This document shows positions 6,666 to 14,828 of a stretch of DNA of 17,013 nucleotides, in pieces (positions within the stretch are counted from its first letter, which is position 1; every line of letters begins with the position of its first letter). The DNA lies in contig JBPRGG010000159.1 of assembly GCA_051418075.1 (NCBI GenBank), forward strand, positions 1 to 17,013. Direction: 5' to 3'. The position numbers and the translations under genes are program-made. The notes under the pieces are model-generated. The model saw only the letters and a program-made list of their open reading frames with translations. It made no database searches and had not been told where the DNA came from. This DNA comes from JBPRGG01 sp051418075 (lineage in GTDB: Bacteria > Bacteroidota > Bacteroidia > Cytophagales > Cyclobacteriaceae).

Positions 6666-7622
6666 TCATTGAGGAATCACATTTTGAAGAATAAAAACAT
6701 AATCCTGGTAATCTCCGTTTTTGGCTTCTTCAAATGCCACCAGATAAGCGTTTTGGATCAATTTTCCCTCCGAATCTCTCAATGGAAAAGTTCTGACTGC
6801 ATGTGTTGCCTGGTCTGGATAATATTTGCTGTTCATAAAATCCTGGGAGAACGCAATATGGCTGGGGCTATAAGTATAGATGCCAAAGGCATCAGACCCT
6901 GGATCAAAGGCAGTGCTGCCTCTTTTTAATTCCGGATACAGGGTTTGGTGCTGATGCCAGGAACCGGCTTCTGCCAGTTCCCCTACCTGATTAAGTTTGG
7001 GAATAGTCTTTTGATTAGGATAATAATAACCAAATGGCAAGGGAAAGTCGGGAGAGAACCTGGCAACAGGAATTAACTGAATTGTTTCAGTATTTGCTGC
7101 TTTTTTAAACAAACTTGATGATATCTCCTCTCCTTGAAGTTCATTGCGGGTATGATTAGCCAAAGTAGTCCAACCTATATCTGCTTTAAATCCTAACACC
7201 TTTAAAACATCAGCCAGTGGTGGTTCATTTTTACCTTCCAAACCTAGCAGACTCAATCCATGCAACGGAACCTCTATTTCTTCATCACCGATTTTTACTT
7301 CTAAAGTAGCCTGAAAAGGACCTATTTTACCGGCAGCAGGACTAAACCGAAGCTCCGGGGAAAAAGAAGTGCCATTATCTATTACCGAAGGGGGCTGAGA
7401 AACCACCGAAAAAAATGAAGCATTCTGGCCTGTTATTTTCACAGATTTTACCACCAGGTCTCCACCTGAATAATTGTAAAAAGAAACAAAATCATTTTTA
7501 CTGGTTTTTCCGTTTACTGCGGTAAAGATCATTTTTTCCTTACTGGTCTTCACAGGTTGACTTGAAAGCAACAATGCATAAGAAATCAATATAACTGCCA
7601 AAAAATATTTCAAAAACTTCAT
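6666..7622 (-). CDS. Secreted two-domain protein of unknown function (Ig-like N-terminus)
   Basis: The 318-residue protein has an N-terminal signal peptide (MKFLKYFLAVILISYALLLS). Residues about 35-125 form an Ig-like unit of the ASPM/HYDIN type: NASFFSVVSQPPSVIDNGTS, then LRFSPAAGKIGPFQATLEV, then VPLHGLSLLGLEG. A linker and a C-terminal unit (about 235-318) follow, containing DPGSDAFGIYTYSPSHIAFS, HAVRTFPLRD and YLVAFEEAKNGDYQDYVFIL. I have a general impression of similar C-terminal units in large secreted Bacteroidota and planctomycete proteins, but I cannot name the family. The gene lies 47 bases downstream of the sulfatase on the same strand and is probably co-transcribed, so carbohydrate binding is possible but unproven. 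Confidence 0.75.
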   Translation of the reverse strand: MKFLKYFLAVILISYALLLSSQPVKTSKEKMIFTAVNGKTSKNDFVSFYNYSGGDLVVKSVKITGQNASFFSVVSQPPSVIDNGTSFSPELRFSPAAGKIGPFQATLEVKIGDEEIEVPLHGLSLLGLEGKNEPPLADVLKVLGFKADIGWTTLANHTRNELQGEEISSSLFKKAANTETIQLIPVARFSPDFPLPFGYYYPNQKTIPKLNQVGELAEAGSWHQHQTLYPELKRGSTAFDPGSDAFGIYTYSPSHIAFSQDFMNSKYYPDQATHAVRTFPLRDSEGKLIQNAYLVAFEEAKNGDYQDYVFILQNVIPQ

Positions 7623-7669
7623 TTTTACCCTTTTTTATTAATTGAAAATCTTAACGACTGCAACTATCA

Positions 7670-9253
7670 TCAGTACAACCCCTGGTTTCTGTGATCCCTA
7701 TGAGGGTAATCAATCCTTTTCAGGGGGATCTGCATGCCCTGTGAAGATTCAAGCCAGTCATAAATCTGATTGGTGAGGTCCAGAATCAGATCCTGGTGTT
7801 CAGGGCTGGCAATCAGATTATTCATCTCATGAGGATCCTCCTGTAAATCGTAAAACTCATTGGTATCCCAAACACCATGATACCGGATCAACTTATACCT
7901 GTCGGTTCTTACCCCATGCATGGTAGGGGTCTGGGGGTAGGCATATTCCCAGTAGTACTCATAGAATATTTTATCTCGCCATTCAGCGGCTTCTCCGGTA
8001 AGCACCGGCAATATAGAACGACCTACCATGTATTCAGGCGCTTTTAAACCGGCCATTTGCAGTACTGTGGGGGCCACATCCACATTTTGCACCATGTTTT
8101 CGATGGTTTGTCCTCCTTCAAGGATTTCCGGACATCTGACCAGGAACGGCACTTTTACTGACTCCTCATAAAACTGTCGTTTGTCAATCAAGCCATGCTC
8201 TCCAAAGGAAAATCCATTATCACCCATATAAATGACCATGGTTGACTGATCCTGACCGGCCTGTTCCAGGTAATCCAGAATCCGCCCTATACTTTCATCT
8301 ACTCCCATCAGGGTCTCCAGATATCTTTTATAAAAAGTTTCGAAATCCAGCTGTCCGTGGTACATGTAATCCACCCCATGCCAGCTTTCACGTTGCATCT
8401 TCTGCCAGTCAGGCATACGGCCGGGACCATAATAACTATCTACGCCATAGGGTTCCAGATCGGGATCTTCCCGTTTGCCTTTCACCGGCAGCTCTGAGGT
8501 ATTATAGGAAGGTGGGTAAATGATCTCCTCCTGATCATATTGGTTCATATGCCGTTGGGCTGGTTTAAACATGGCATGTACTGCCTTATGGGACAAATAA
8601 ACAAAATAAGGTTTTTCGCTTTCACGAGTATTCAGCCACTCAATCACATGATCAGTAAGCAGATCTGATATGTAAGTGGAGTCCTCGTACTGAACCCGGT
8701 TTCCGTTGATGTTCAATTCCGGATTATAATATACTCCCTGTCCTTTAAAACTTTCCCAATGATCAAATCCAGGCCTTGGATCATCCTGTTCATCACCCAT
8801 GTGCCATTTACCGAAAAAGGCTGTTTCATAGCCTGCATTTTGCAGGTATTTGGGAAAAAAGATCAGATTTTCCGGTACCGGCGCCTGGTTGTCCACTACA
8901 GTATGGCTGTGGGTATACATACCGGTTAAAATAGATGCTCTACTGGGAGAACATAATGAGGTGGTTACAAAGGCGTTAGGAAAATAGGCACCTTCAGCTG
9001 CCATCCTGTCCATATGGGGGGTATTGAGCCAGGGGACTTTTCCGGTAAATCCCATATAATCATACCGATGATCATCACTTAAAATGAAGATCACATTCCT
9101 GGGAGATGCCTGAGACACCGTTTCCAACATTAAAGTTTCCCCTGAGGCTTCCTGACCCTGTTGTACGGTTTCTGATTGATCTTTAGATTGACAGCTTATT
9201 AAAAAAATAAATATAACTAATAAACTACAGATCATGCTTCTGTTCTGACTCAT
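7670..9253 (-). CDS. Lipoprotein sulfatase (type I, formylglycine-dependent)
   Basis: This 527-residue arylsulfatase-superfamily enzyme would remove sulfate esters from a glycan or other organic sulfate. A lipobox (FLISC, Cys21) predicts a lipoprotein, so it is probably cell-envelope or surface attached. Metal-binding DD 60-61 lies in VIFILSDDHRYDYMG. The formylglycine precursor is Cys101 in CSPSR (101-105), so activation by an FGE-type or anaerobic maturase encoded elsewhere is expected. FGKWHMG (148-153), SHKAVH (221-226) and MGDNGFSFGEHG (343-354) complete the active site, and all key residues are present. The overall layout resembles GlcNAc-6-sulfatase-like S1 enzymes, but the subfamily is uncertain. 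No glycoside hydrolase or SusCD pair is next to it. Confidence 0.95.
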   Translation of the reverse strand: MSQNRSMICSLLVIFIFLISCQSKDQSETVQQGQEASGETLMLETVSQASPRNVIFILSDDHRYDYMGFTGKVPWLNTPHMDRMAAEGAYFPNAFVTTSLCSPSRASILTGMYTHSHTVVDNQAPVPENLIFFPKYLQNAGYETAFFGKWHMGDEQDDPRPGFDHWESFKGQGVYYNPELNINGNRVQYEDSTYISDLLTDHVIEWLNTRESEKPYFVYLSHKAVHAMFKPAQRHMNQYDQEEIIYPPSYNTSELPVKGKREDPDLEPYGVDSYYGPGRMPDWQKMQRESWHGVDYMYHGQLDFETFYKRYLETLMGVDESIGRILDYLEQAGQDQSTMVIYMGDNGFSFGEHGLIDKRQFYEESVKVPFLVRCPEILEGGQTIENMVQNVDVAPTVLQMAGLKAPEYMVGRSILPVLTGEAAEWRDKIFYEYYWEYAYPQTPTMHGVRTDRYKLIRYHGVWDTNEFYDLQEDPHEMNNLIASPEHQDLILDLTNQIYDWLESSQGMQIPLKRIDYPHRDHRNQGLY

Positions 9254-9368
9254 ATCGGATTTTATTTCTGATTCACAGGATGATCTAAAATTAATGGCTT
9301 TTTCAAGCTAAGCCAACAGTTAAGTTAAAAAAGTGGGATTTCTCCTTTGAAAAGTCGAATCGCCTTTA

Positions 9369-9596
9369 TTATAATAAGGTAAATATATCTTTTCGCAAAA
9401 CCCTGTCATCATCAATAAGCAATGTACCGCCATTCAAGGAGGTCCACTTGCTGAATGGTTTTTCATCAGACACCTTGGTATATTCTTTTTTATTCAGGTG
9501 CCACAAAACTTTGGCTCCAATTGGTACCAGCTTATGCAAATCACCTTGAATACCATTAGGATTCAGGTCGGCTGAGATCTTAGATTGTTTGTTCAT
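9369..9596 (-). CDS. Small protein of unknown function
   Basis: This 75-residue frame starts at an ATG and has a balanced, polar composition. It has no signal peptide, membrane segment or known motif. The text (KLVPIGAKVLWHLNKKEYTK, then GGTLLIDDDRVLRKDIFTLL) looks like a small beta-rich domain, not a chance frame. It precedes the sulfatase gene on the same strand by 115 bases, so it may or may not share a transcript. I do not recognise the family. Confidence 0.5.
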   Translation of the reverse strand: MNKQSKISADLNPNGIQGDLHKLVPIGAKVLWHLNKKEYTKVSDEKPFSKWTSLNGGTLLIDDDRVLRKDIFTLL

Positions 9597-9762
9597 ATTT
9601 TGTTAATAAATTAGGCACTTACTCAGATTATTCTCAAGCGTTCTAGTTTGATTTACATAAAGGTTTTTACTGTAGCTGCAATATAAAAATCCAATATTGG
9701 AATGACTAGTATTAACGAATAAATTGTGGATGAGGTTAGGCTGTCTAAATAAAAAATATAAA

Positions 9763-9780
9763 ACCTTTGATTTTAAAGGT
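9763..9780 (+). repeat. Small perfect hairpin upstream of the CDP-alcohol phosphatidyltransferase gene
   Basis: ACCTTT (9763-9768), loop GATTTT, and AAAGGT (9775-9780) form a perfect six-base stem 40 bases before the likely ATG. It could be part of the leader or an operator; the function is unknown. Confidence 0.3.
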
Positions 9781-9820
9781 AATTAAAAACATTTTTGCAT
9801 CCCTACATGCCCCTGCAGTT

Positions 9821-10408
9821 ATGAAACTAATGAATTTAAAAAATTTAAATACCGCTGAAAAATTTGCCATCAGCCGTACAATTACTTTTCCGATCCTCTT
9901 AATTTTAATTTTCACTGTAAATAAACATACCGTGGCCTGGTTTTACCTGATATTATGGTGTACTGATTTTATCGATGGGTTCTTTGCTAAATTCTTTAAT
10001 ATGGAAAGCGCCAGAAGAGCCAAACTTGATTCTTTGGGAGATATTTTATTCCTTCTGGTAGGAATGGTCGGTTTTATCAAATTTGAGTACCAGTTTTTTG
10101 CCGGGCATTTAATCTGGATCTTGCTGGTGGTTGGCTTGTATCTGATCGTATTTATCATGAGCCTGATCAAATTTAAAAAACCAACAAATTTTCATAGCTA
10201 TCTGGCCAAAGTTGCAGCCCTGGTTCTGGTAGTATTTCTCAGCCACAGCTTTTTCTTTAGCCCCTCCCCCCTATTATTTTATTTTGCTGTCGTGATCAGC
10301 CTTTTGGATGCGCTGGATCAAATTATTCTTGTACTAATGCTTAAGCACTGGCAAGCCAACATTAAGGGGATTTGGGAACTAAAGATAAAAAAAAACCGAT
10401 CGGACTGA
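9821..10408 (+). CDS. CDP-alcohol phosphatidyltransferase family membrane protein
   Basis: The 195-residue protein has several hydrophobic segments (about 21-47, 74-84, 90-115, 125-145 and 147-165). The family signature normally reads DxxDGxxARx8GxxxDxxxD. Here it runs from D49: DFIDGFFAKFFNMESARRAKLDSLGD. All four aspartates (49, 52, 70, 74) are present. However, the usual Arg is Lys57 and the conserved Gly position is Arg66, so substrate use may differ from a standard phosphatidylglycerophosphate or phosphatidylserine synthase. The frame could begin at a TTG at 9767, but ATG 9821 (or 9830) fits the family N-terminus better. It converges with glnN and its stop codon lies within their shared terminator hairpin. 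The reaction product is not predictable. Confidence 0.8.
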   Translation: MKLMNLKNLNTAEKFAISRTITFPILLILIFTVNKHTVAWFYLILWCTDFIDGFFAKFFNMESARRAKLDSLGDILFLLVGMVGFIKFEYQFFAGHLIWILLVVGLYLIVFIMSLIKFKKPTNFHSYLAKVAALVLVVFLSHSFFFSPSPLLFYFAVVISLLDALDQIILVLMLKHWQANIKGIWELKIKKNRSD

Positions 10409-10420
10409 TTCCAACCGGCT
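10394..10420. terminator. Bidirectional intrinsic terminator between the phosphatidyltransferase gene and glnN
   Basis: An 11-base stem pairs 10394-10404 with 10410-10420 around a CTGAT loop, with G-U wobbles allowed on the minus-strand RNA. It is preceded by a long A run (T run for leftward transcripts) and followed by TTT and further T-rich sequence. It would end glnN and, less strongly, the rightward gene, whose TGA (10406-10408) sits in the loop. Confidence 0.7.
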
Positions 10421-10441
10421 TTTAATGATTTTTTCAATGAC

Positions 10442-12607
10442 TTATTGTTTGATAAACAGCATTTCACGATATTTTACTAGTGGCCAGTCATCATCATCCA
10501 CAAATAGTTCCAGTTTATCTACCCCATACCTGATTTTATCAAAATATTTCTCTTTCACATCATCACAATAGCCTATGGCTTTTTCCCGGGTAGCTTCAAT
10601 TTTATTTACTCTTTTCCTTTCTTCAATCATAGCCAGCACGCTTTCCTTCACCTTGTCAATATATTCGGAAATCTTTTTGATAGTAGCCACTACGGAGCTA
10701 TTGTCAATACCCAATCCTTTAAGTCCATTAGCATTGTCGATCAATTTATTCTGATACTGAATGGCAGTAGGAATAATATGATTCAGGGCCAGATCTCCCA
10801 TTACCCTGGATTCTATCTGTACTTTCTTGATATAATTTTCCAGCAGAATTTCCACCCTGGCTTCTACTTCCCGGTGATTTAATACATTATGGTGGGTAAA
10901 CAGATTAAGAGACTTTTCCTTCAACAGGCAATCAAGTGCCCTGGGGGTATCTTTGATATTGGACAACCCTCTTTTTTCTGCTTCTTTCACCCAATCTTCG
11001 GAATAATTATCTCCTTCAAACCGAATGGCTTTGGAAGATTTTATATACTCCCTCAACACATTTACAATGGCTATGCGTTTATCTGTTCCTTTATCCATTT
11101 GTTCTTGTACTTCCTGCAGAAAAACGGTGAGTTGTTCAGCCAGAATCAGGTTCAAAGCAGTCATGGGTGCAGCAGAATTAGCCTCTCCTCCTACGGCTCT
11201 GAATTCGAATTTATTACCTGTAAAAGCAAAAGGAGAGGTTCGGTTTCGGTCAGTATTATCAACAATGATCTCCGGGATCTTATCGATACCCAGCTTCATG
11301 TACATATTATCTCCTTTTTCTATTTTGATATTGCCATTGCTCTCAAGTTCATCCAGTACAGCAGACATTTGCGAACCAATAAAAACTGATATAATGGCAG
11401 GAGGCGCTTCATTGGCACCTAACCGGTGGTCATTACCGGCAGAGGCAATAGTAGCTCTTAGTACATCTGCATATTCATGCACCGCTTTGATGGTGCACAC
11501 AAAAAAGGTTAGAAACTGCAGATTTTCCTTGGCGCTACTGCTGGTCTGATAAAGATTGACCCCGGTATTGGTGATCAGTGACCAGTTATTATGTTTTCCT
11601 GTACCATTAAGACCTGCAAATGGCTTTTCATGAAACAACACTTTTAAGTCATGTCTCAGGGCTACTTTATTCATCAGATCCATCAGTAACTGATTATGGT
11701 CCACTGCAACGTTAACATCTTCAAACAAAGGAGCCACTTCATATTGACTGGGAGCCACTTCATTGTGCCGGGTCCTTACCGGTATACCTAGTTTTAATGC
11801 TTCAAATTCAAAGTCACGCATATACTCATATACCCGGGGAGAAATGGAGCCAAAATAATGATCTTCCAACTGTTGACCACGAGCCGGGGCATGACCATAT
11901 ACCGTGCGGCCAGTCATTACCAGGTCCGGACGAGCATTGTAGAGTGATTCATCAATGACAAAATACTCTTGTTCGCAACCCAATGAAGCATTCACAGAGG
12001 ATACATTCCGGTCAAATAATTTACAAACTTTGGTAGCGGCTTTATCAACTGCTCCCAATGCTTTAAGCAGAGGAGTTTTATAATCCAGTGCTTCTCCGGT
12101 ATAGGATACAAAAATGGTGGGTATAGACAATGTACTACCTAAAATAAATATAGGAGAGCTGGGATCCCAGGCGGTGTATCCCCGGGCTTCAAAAGTACTT
12201 CTGATCCCTCCACTGGGGAAGGAACTGGCATCTGGTTCCTGCTGTACCAGGGCAGATCCTTTAAAGTTTTCAAGTCCTTTAGAGGCATCGAAAAATGAAT
12301 CATGTTTTTCTGCGGTGGTACCAGTGAGAGGCTGAAACCAGTGGGTATAATGGGTACAACCTTTGTTCATAGCCCATGATTTTACTGCAGCTGCAACAGC
12401 ATCAGCTGTTTCCATGTCTATGCGTTTGCCTTTTTCAATGGCATACATGACTTTGCTGAAGATATCAGGTGATAATGTGGAACGCATGGCTTCAATTCCA
12501 AAGGAATTTTCACCAAAGTAATCTGAGATTTTATCTCCCGGAGGGGATACCATCAGACTTTCTCTTTCTTGTACTTTTTTCAAAGCATCAAATCTTAATC
12601 TTGTCAT
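10442..12607 (-). CDS. glnN: Glutamine synthetase type III
   Basis: The 721-residue protein makes glutamine from glutamate, ammonia and ATP in the cytoplasm. Its length fits GSIII (about 700-730), the dodecameric type typical of Bacteroidota and cyanobacteria, not GSI (about 450-470). The N-terminal GSIII-specific region includes HYTHWFQPLTGTTAEKHDSF. Shared active-site blocks are FAGLNGTGKHNNWSL (about 328-343), HRLGANEAPPAIISVF (about 392-408) and NRTSPFAFTGNKFEFRA (about 452-470). The C-terminal helical extension (about 570-700) is also GSIII-like. It has its own promoter region and ends at the shared terminator; no GlnB/GlnK or ammonium transporter gene is adjacent. A palindrome 62-75 bases upstream may mediate nitrogen control. 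Confidence 0.97.
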   Translation of the reverse strand: MTRLRFDALKKVQERESLMVSPPGDKISDYFGENSFGIEAMRSTLSPDIFSKVMYAIEKGKRIDMETADAVAAAVKSWAMNKGCTHYTHWFQPLTGTTAEKHDSFFDASKGLENFKGSALVQQEPDASSFPSGGIRSTFEARGYTAWDPSSPIFILGSTLSIPTIFVSYTGEALDYKTPLLKALGAVDKAATKVCKLFDRNVSSVNASLGCEQEYFVIDESLYNARPDLVMTGRTVYGHAPARGQQLEDHYFGSISPRVYEYMRDFEFEALKLGIPVRTRHNEVAPSQYEVAPLFEDVNVAVDHNQLLMDLMNKVALRHDLKVLFHEKPFAGLNGTGKHNNWSLITNTGVNLYQTSSSAKENLQFLTFFVCTIKAVHEYADVLRATIASAGNDHRLGANEAPPAIISVFIGSQMSAVLDELESNGNIKIEKGDNMYMKLGIDKIPEIIVDNTDRNRTSPFAFTGNKFEFRAVGGEANSAAPMTALNLILAEQLTVFLQEVQEQMDKGTDKRIAIVNVLREYIKSSKAIRFEGDNYSEDWVKEAEKRGLSNIKDTPRALDCLLKEKSLNLFTHHNVLNHREVEARVEILLENYIKKVQIESRVMGDLALNHIIPTAIQYQNKLIDNANGLKGLGIDNSSVVATIKKISEYIDKVKESVLAMIEERKRVNKIEATREKAIGYCDDVKEKYFDKIRYGVDKLELFVDDDDWPLVKYREMLFIKQ

Positions 12608-13059
12608 AAATTTTATAGGGTAAAAATAATTTTAAAAATTAAATTGTGCCCGTAAAATTACCATAATATTGTAATATTACAACATAAGCCTTAAAAATAT
12701 AGGCAAATTTCATATTTGTACCAATAATTTTAAAAATTTGATGATTCATTTGCTATCAAATGGGATGAATTTGCAAAAAAGAAAAAATAAATCTCCAACA
12801 TAGCCCATATTTTAGGGTATTTGCGTAATGCAGGTGAGATTTTTAAATTTTAGTGCCTGTTTTTTGCAGGTTTTTCTCATACATAACAAAAACGAGGAAT
12901 TTTTGGCAGAAATTTGAGGCAATAAAGAAATTTATCCTCAATGGTATAAACCCTTTATTTAACATGTTAACTACTTTAATGATTATTGGATTTTTTTAAT
13001 ATGTAAATCTTGTATGCCAGACCAGATCTTTCAATATTTCAATTTATCACCAACCTGTT
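12608..13059. other. Gene-free region between glnN and mlaD
   Basis: These 452 bases are strongly AT-rich with no coding frame of merit. They hold the glnN promoter and the 14-bp palindrome, a 12-bp palindrome TTAACATGTTAA (12959-12970), and a weak CCTG/CAGG hairpin followed by five T (about 12858-12878, plus strand). No convincing leftward terminator for the mla operon was found. Confidence 0.4.
12669..12682. promoter_or_regulatory. Perfect 14-bp palindrome upstream of glnN, putative operator
   Basis: TTGTAATATTACAA is its own reverse complement. It lies 62-75 bases upstream of the glnN start codon, where a regulator of nitrogen assimilation would be expected to bind. TGTAA-TA-TTACA resembles half-sites of several HTH regulators, but the spacing is not that of Bacillus GlnR/TnrA sites. 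In such an AT-rich context a chance origin is possible. Confidence 0.4.
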
Positions 13060-14034
13060 CTATTTCTTATTTTTATCCTTATCTCGGCTGCCTCCAAACA
13101 ATCCATTCAGCAACCAGCTATTGTTGATCTTTTCAGCCGTGATATCCAGTTCTGCCGCGGCATCATTTACATTGTTGATGGTTTGATTAACATCCCTGGC
13201 CATAGTGGTGTCAGTAAGGAAACGTCCCAAAGTACCTTCTGAATTATTAAGCTTATCTGTAAACTTATTCAGACCCTGTGTGATCTGTACTGCATTTTGA
13301 CTGGCCATTTCCAGTGAATCAACCATATCCCGAACTTTTGTGATCAAACTGTCATTCTGGATCAATTGTCCCAAAGTACCCTGACCTTCCTTTACTTCCT
13401 GTGTCATTACAGCAATATCCTGGGTTATCATTCTGGCATTATTACCCGTATTTTCCAACATTGTAATCATCCTTTCAAATTTTTCATCCAAACTGGAATC
13501 TGCCAGCAAATTACCAACCAGCCCTTCCCCCTGTTTGATCATCTGGCTTACCTGACTTAGATCCTGGGTAATTTCCCGGGCATTCAGTCCTGTTTCCTGA
13601 ATGGTGCGCAATACATCTTCAATTTCAATTGGTTCCACCGCATCCAGGGTATCACCGTCATCAATAGGGACTGCTGCGGTAGTGCCACCGGCAATAGTGA
13701 CGATCTTGTTTCCCATTAAACCTTCCGAGCCGACAGAAACATCGGAATTCTCCTTAATAAAATCACTGGCAGAACTTTCTATCAGCATGGCTACACTTAC
13801 GGTTGAGTCACTAATGATCTTAATTCGTTCCACTGTACCTACATTGATACCAGCAAAGCGGACGTTATTTCCCACCTTTAATCCGCTTACATTTTGGAAA
13901 ACGGCATATATTCTGGTGGACGAGCCAAACAAATTTTGTTTGGAGCCCAGGTAGTAAATCAATACTACCAGTATCACCAGGCCGATACTAACGAAGAGGC
14001 CTAATTTTATATTATTCTTTACTTTTTCATTCAT
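13060..14034 (-). CDS. mlaD: MlaD/MCE-domain lipid-binding protein
   Basis: The 324-residue protein is the substrate-binding component of an MCE-type ABC transporter that moves phospholipid between inner and outer membrane. A single membrane anchor (about 10-30) is followed by the MCE domain (about 40-118: YAVFQNVSGLKVGNNVRFAG, VGSEGLMGNKIVTIAGG). The periplasmic C-terminal part holds three 48-residue repeats, each with N-A-x-x-I-T-Q (151, 199, 247) and x-E/Q-G-x-x-G-x-h-h (from 169, 217, 265), ending in a Lys-rich tail. It begins 7 bases after the mlaF stop, so it is translated from the same operon. In Proteobacteria MlaD is about 180 residues; this longer helical tail is as expected for MCE proteins that span more of the periplasm. 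Confidence 0.9.
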   Translation of the reverse strand: MNEKVKNNIKLGLFVSIGLVILVVLIYYLGSKQNLFGSSTRIYAVFQNVSGLKVGNNVRFAGINVGTVERIKIISDSTVSVAMLIESSASDFIKENSDVSVGSEGLMGNKIVTIAGGTTAAVPIDDGDTLDAVEPIEIEDVLRTIQETGLNAREITQDLSQVSQMIKQGEGLVGNLLADSSLDEKFERMITMLENTGNNARMITQDIAVMTQEVKEGQGTLGQLIQNDSLITKVRDMVDSLEMASQNAVQITQGLNKFTDKLNNSEGTLGRFLTDTTMARDVNQTINNVNDAAAELDITAEKINNSWLLNGLFGGSRDKDKNKK

Positions 14035-14041
14035 GATGCTA

Positions 14042-14818
14042 TTATTTAAAAAATGATCTTACCCATTCCTGGTCTGAATTTTCCAGATCTTCATAGGTTC
14101 CTTCCACCCCTAACTTCTTGTCTTTAATAATAAAAATACGATCAGCCGTTAACCTCACACAGGAAATATCATGGGTAATGGTGATGGAAGAAATATCGTA
14201 TTTATCCTGCATTTTCAGCATCAGGTTGCTGATCTCCTTGGAAGTCACAGGGTCAAGGCCGGTAGTAGGTTCATCATACAAAACTATATCCGGCTTTAGA
14301 ATCAAAGTTCTGGCCAGAGCTATTCGCTTCTGCATTCCTCCTGATAATTCGGCCGGCGTTTTATCTATGGCTTTTAATAAGCCCACATTTTCCAGCGACT
14401 CTTCTATTGTGTCATTTATTTCTGCTTTTGATAATTTTTCCTTTTTTCTTTCCAGTGGAAACTTCAGATTTTCCCGAACGGTCATGGAATCATAAAGCGC
14501 CCCGCCCTGAAATAAGTACCCGATCCTGGTGCGCATTTCATTCAGGGTATCTTCATCCAATTGGCTCATTTTTTCTCCCAGTACGGTCAATTCTCCCCCA
14601 TCCAGTTCGTGAAGGCCAACAATAGTTTTAATTAAAACAGACTTTCCGGTACCTGATTTACCCAAAATGGCAATATTTTCCTTTTTATGCAGATCAAAGC
14701 TGACATGATCAATCACTACATTGTCACCAAATGCCTTCAGCAGGTTTTTTACACTAAGAACCACTTCTCCCTGCCCTTTTTGCTTATTTTCTTGTTCCTC
14801 TTTGGTATTGGTCAGCAT
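14042..14818 (-). CDS. mlaF: MlaF-type ABC transporter ATPase
   Basis: The 258-residue cytoplasmic ATPase drives the MCE lipid transporter. Motifs in order are Walker A GKSGTGKS (53-60), Q-loop Q104, signature LSGGMQ (158-163), Walker B IVLYDEP (178-184) with the GLDP D-loop, and switch His216. All catalytic residues are intact. The first 18 residues are a charged extension. It sits 10 bases after mlaE and 7 bases before mlaD, the usual E-F-D order, so a three-gene operon is very likely. Confidence 0.95.
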   Translation of the reverse strand: MLTNTKEEQENKQKGQGEVVLSVKNLLKAFGDNVVIDHVSFDLHKKENIAILGKSGTGKSVLIKTIVGLHELDGGELTVLGEKMSQLDEDTLNEMRTRIGYLFQGGALYDSMTVRENLKFPLERKKEKLSKAEINDTIEESLENVGLLKAIDKTPAELSGGMQKRIALARTLILKPDIVLYDEPTTGLDPVTSKEISNLMLKMQDKYDISSITITHDISCVRLTADRIFIIKDKKLGVEGTYEDLENSDQEWVRSFFK

Positions 14819-14828
14819 AAAACACGTT

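Noticed and set aside
11025..11549. Long plus-strand frames inside glnN
   Set aside because: They are antisense shadows of a strongly conserved GSIII gene and have no ribosome-binding context or motif.
12858..12878. CCTG/CAGG hairpin with T5 as a terminator
   Set aside because: The stem is only four pairs, and the T run serves the plus strand where no gene precedes it.
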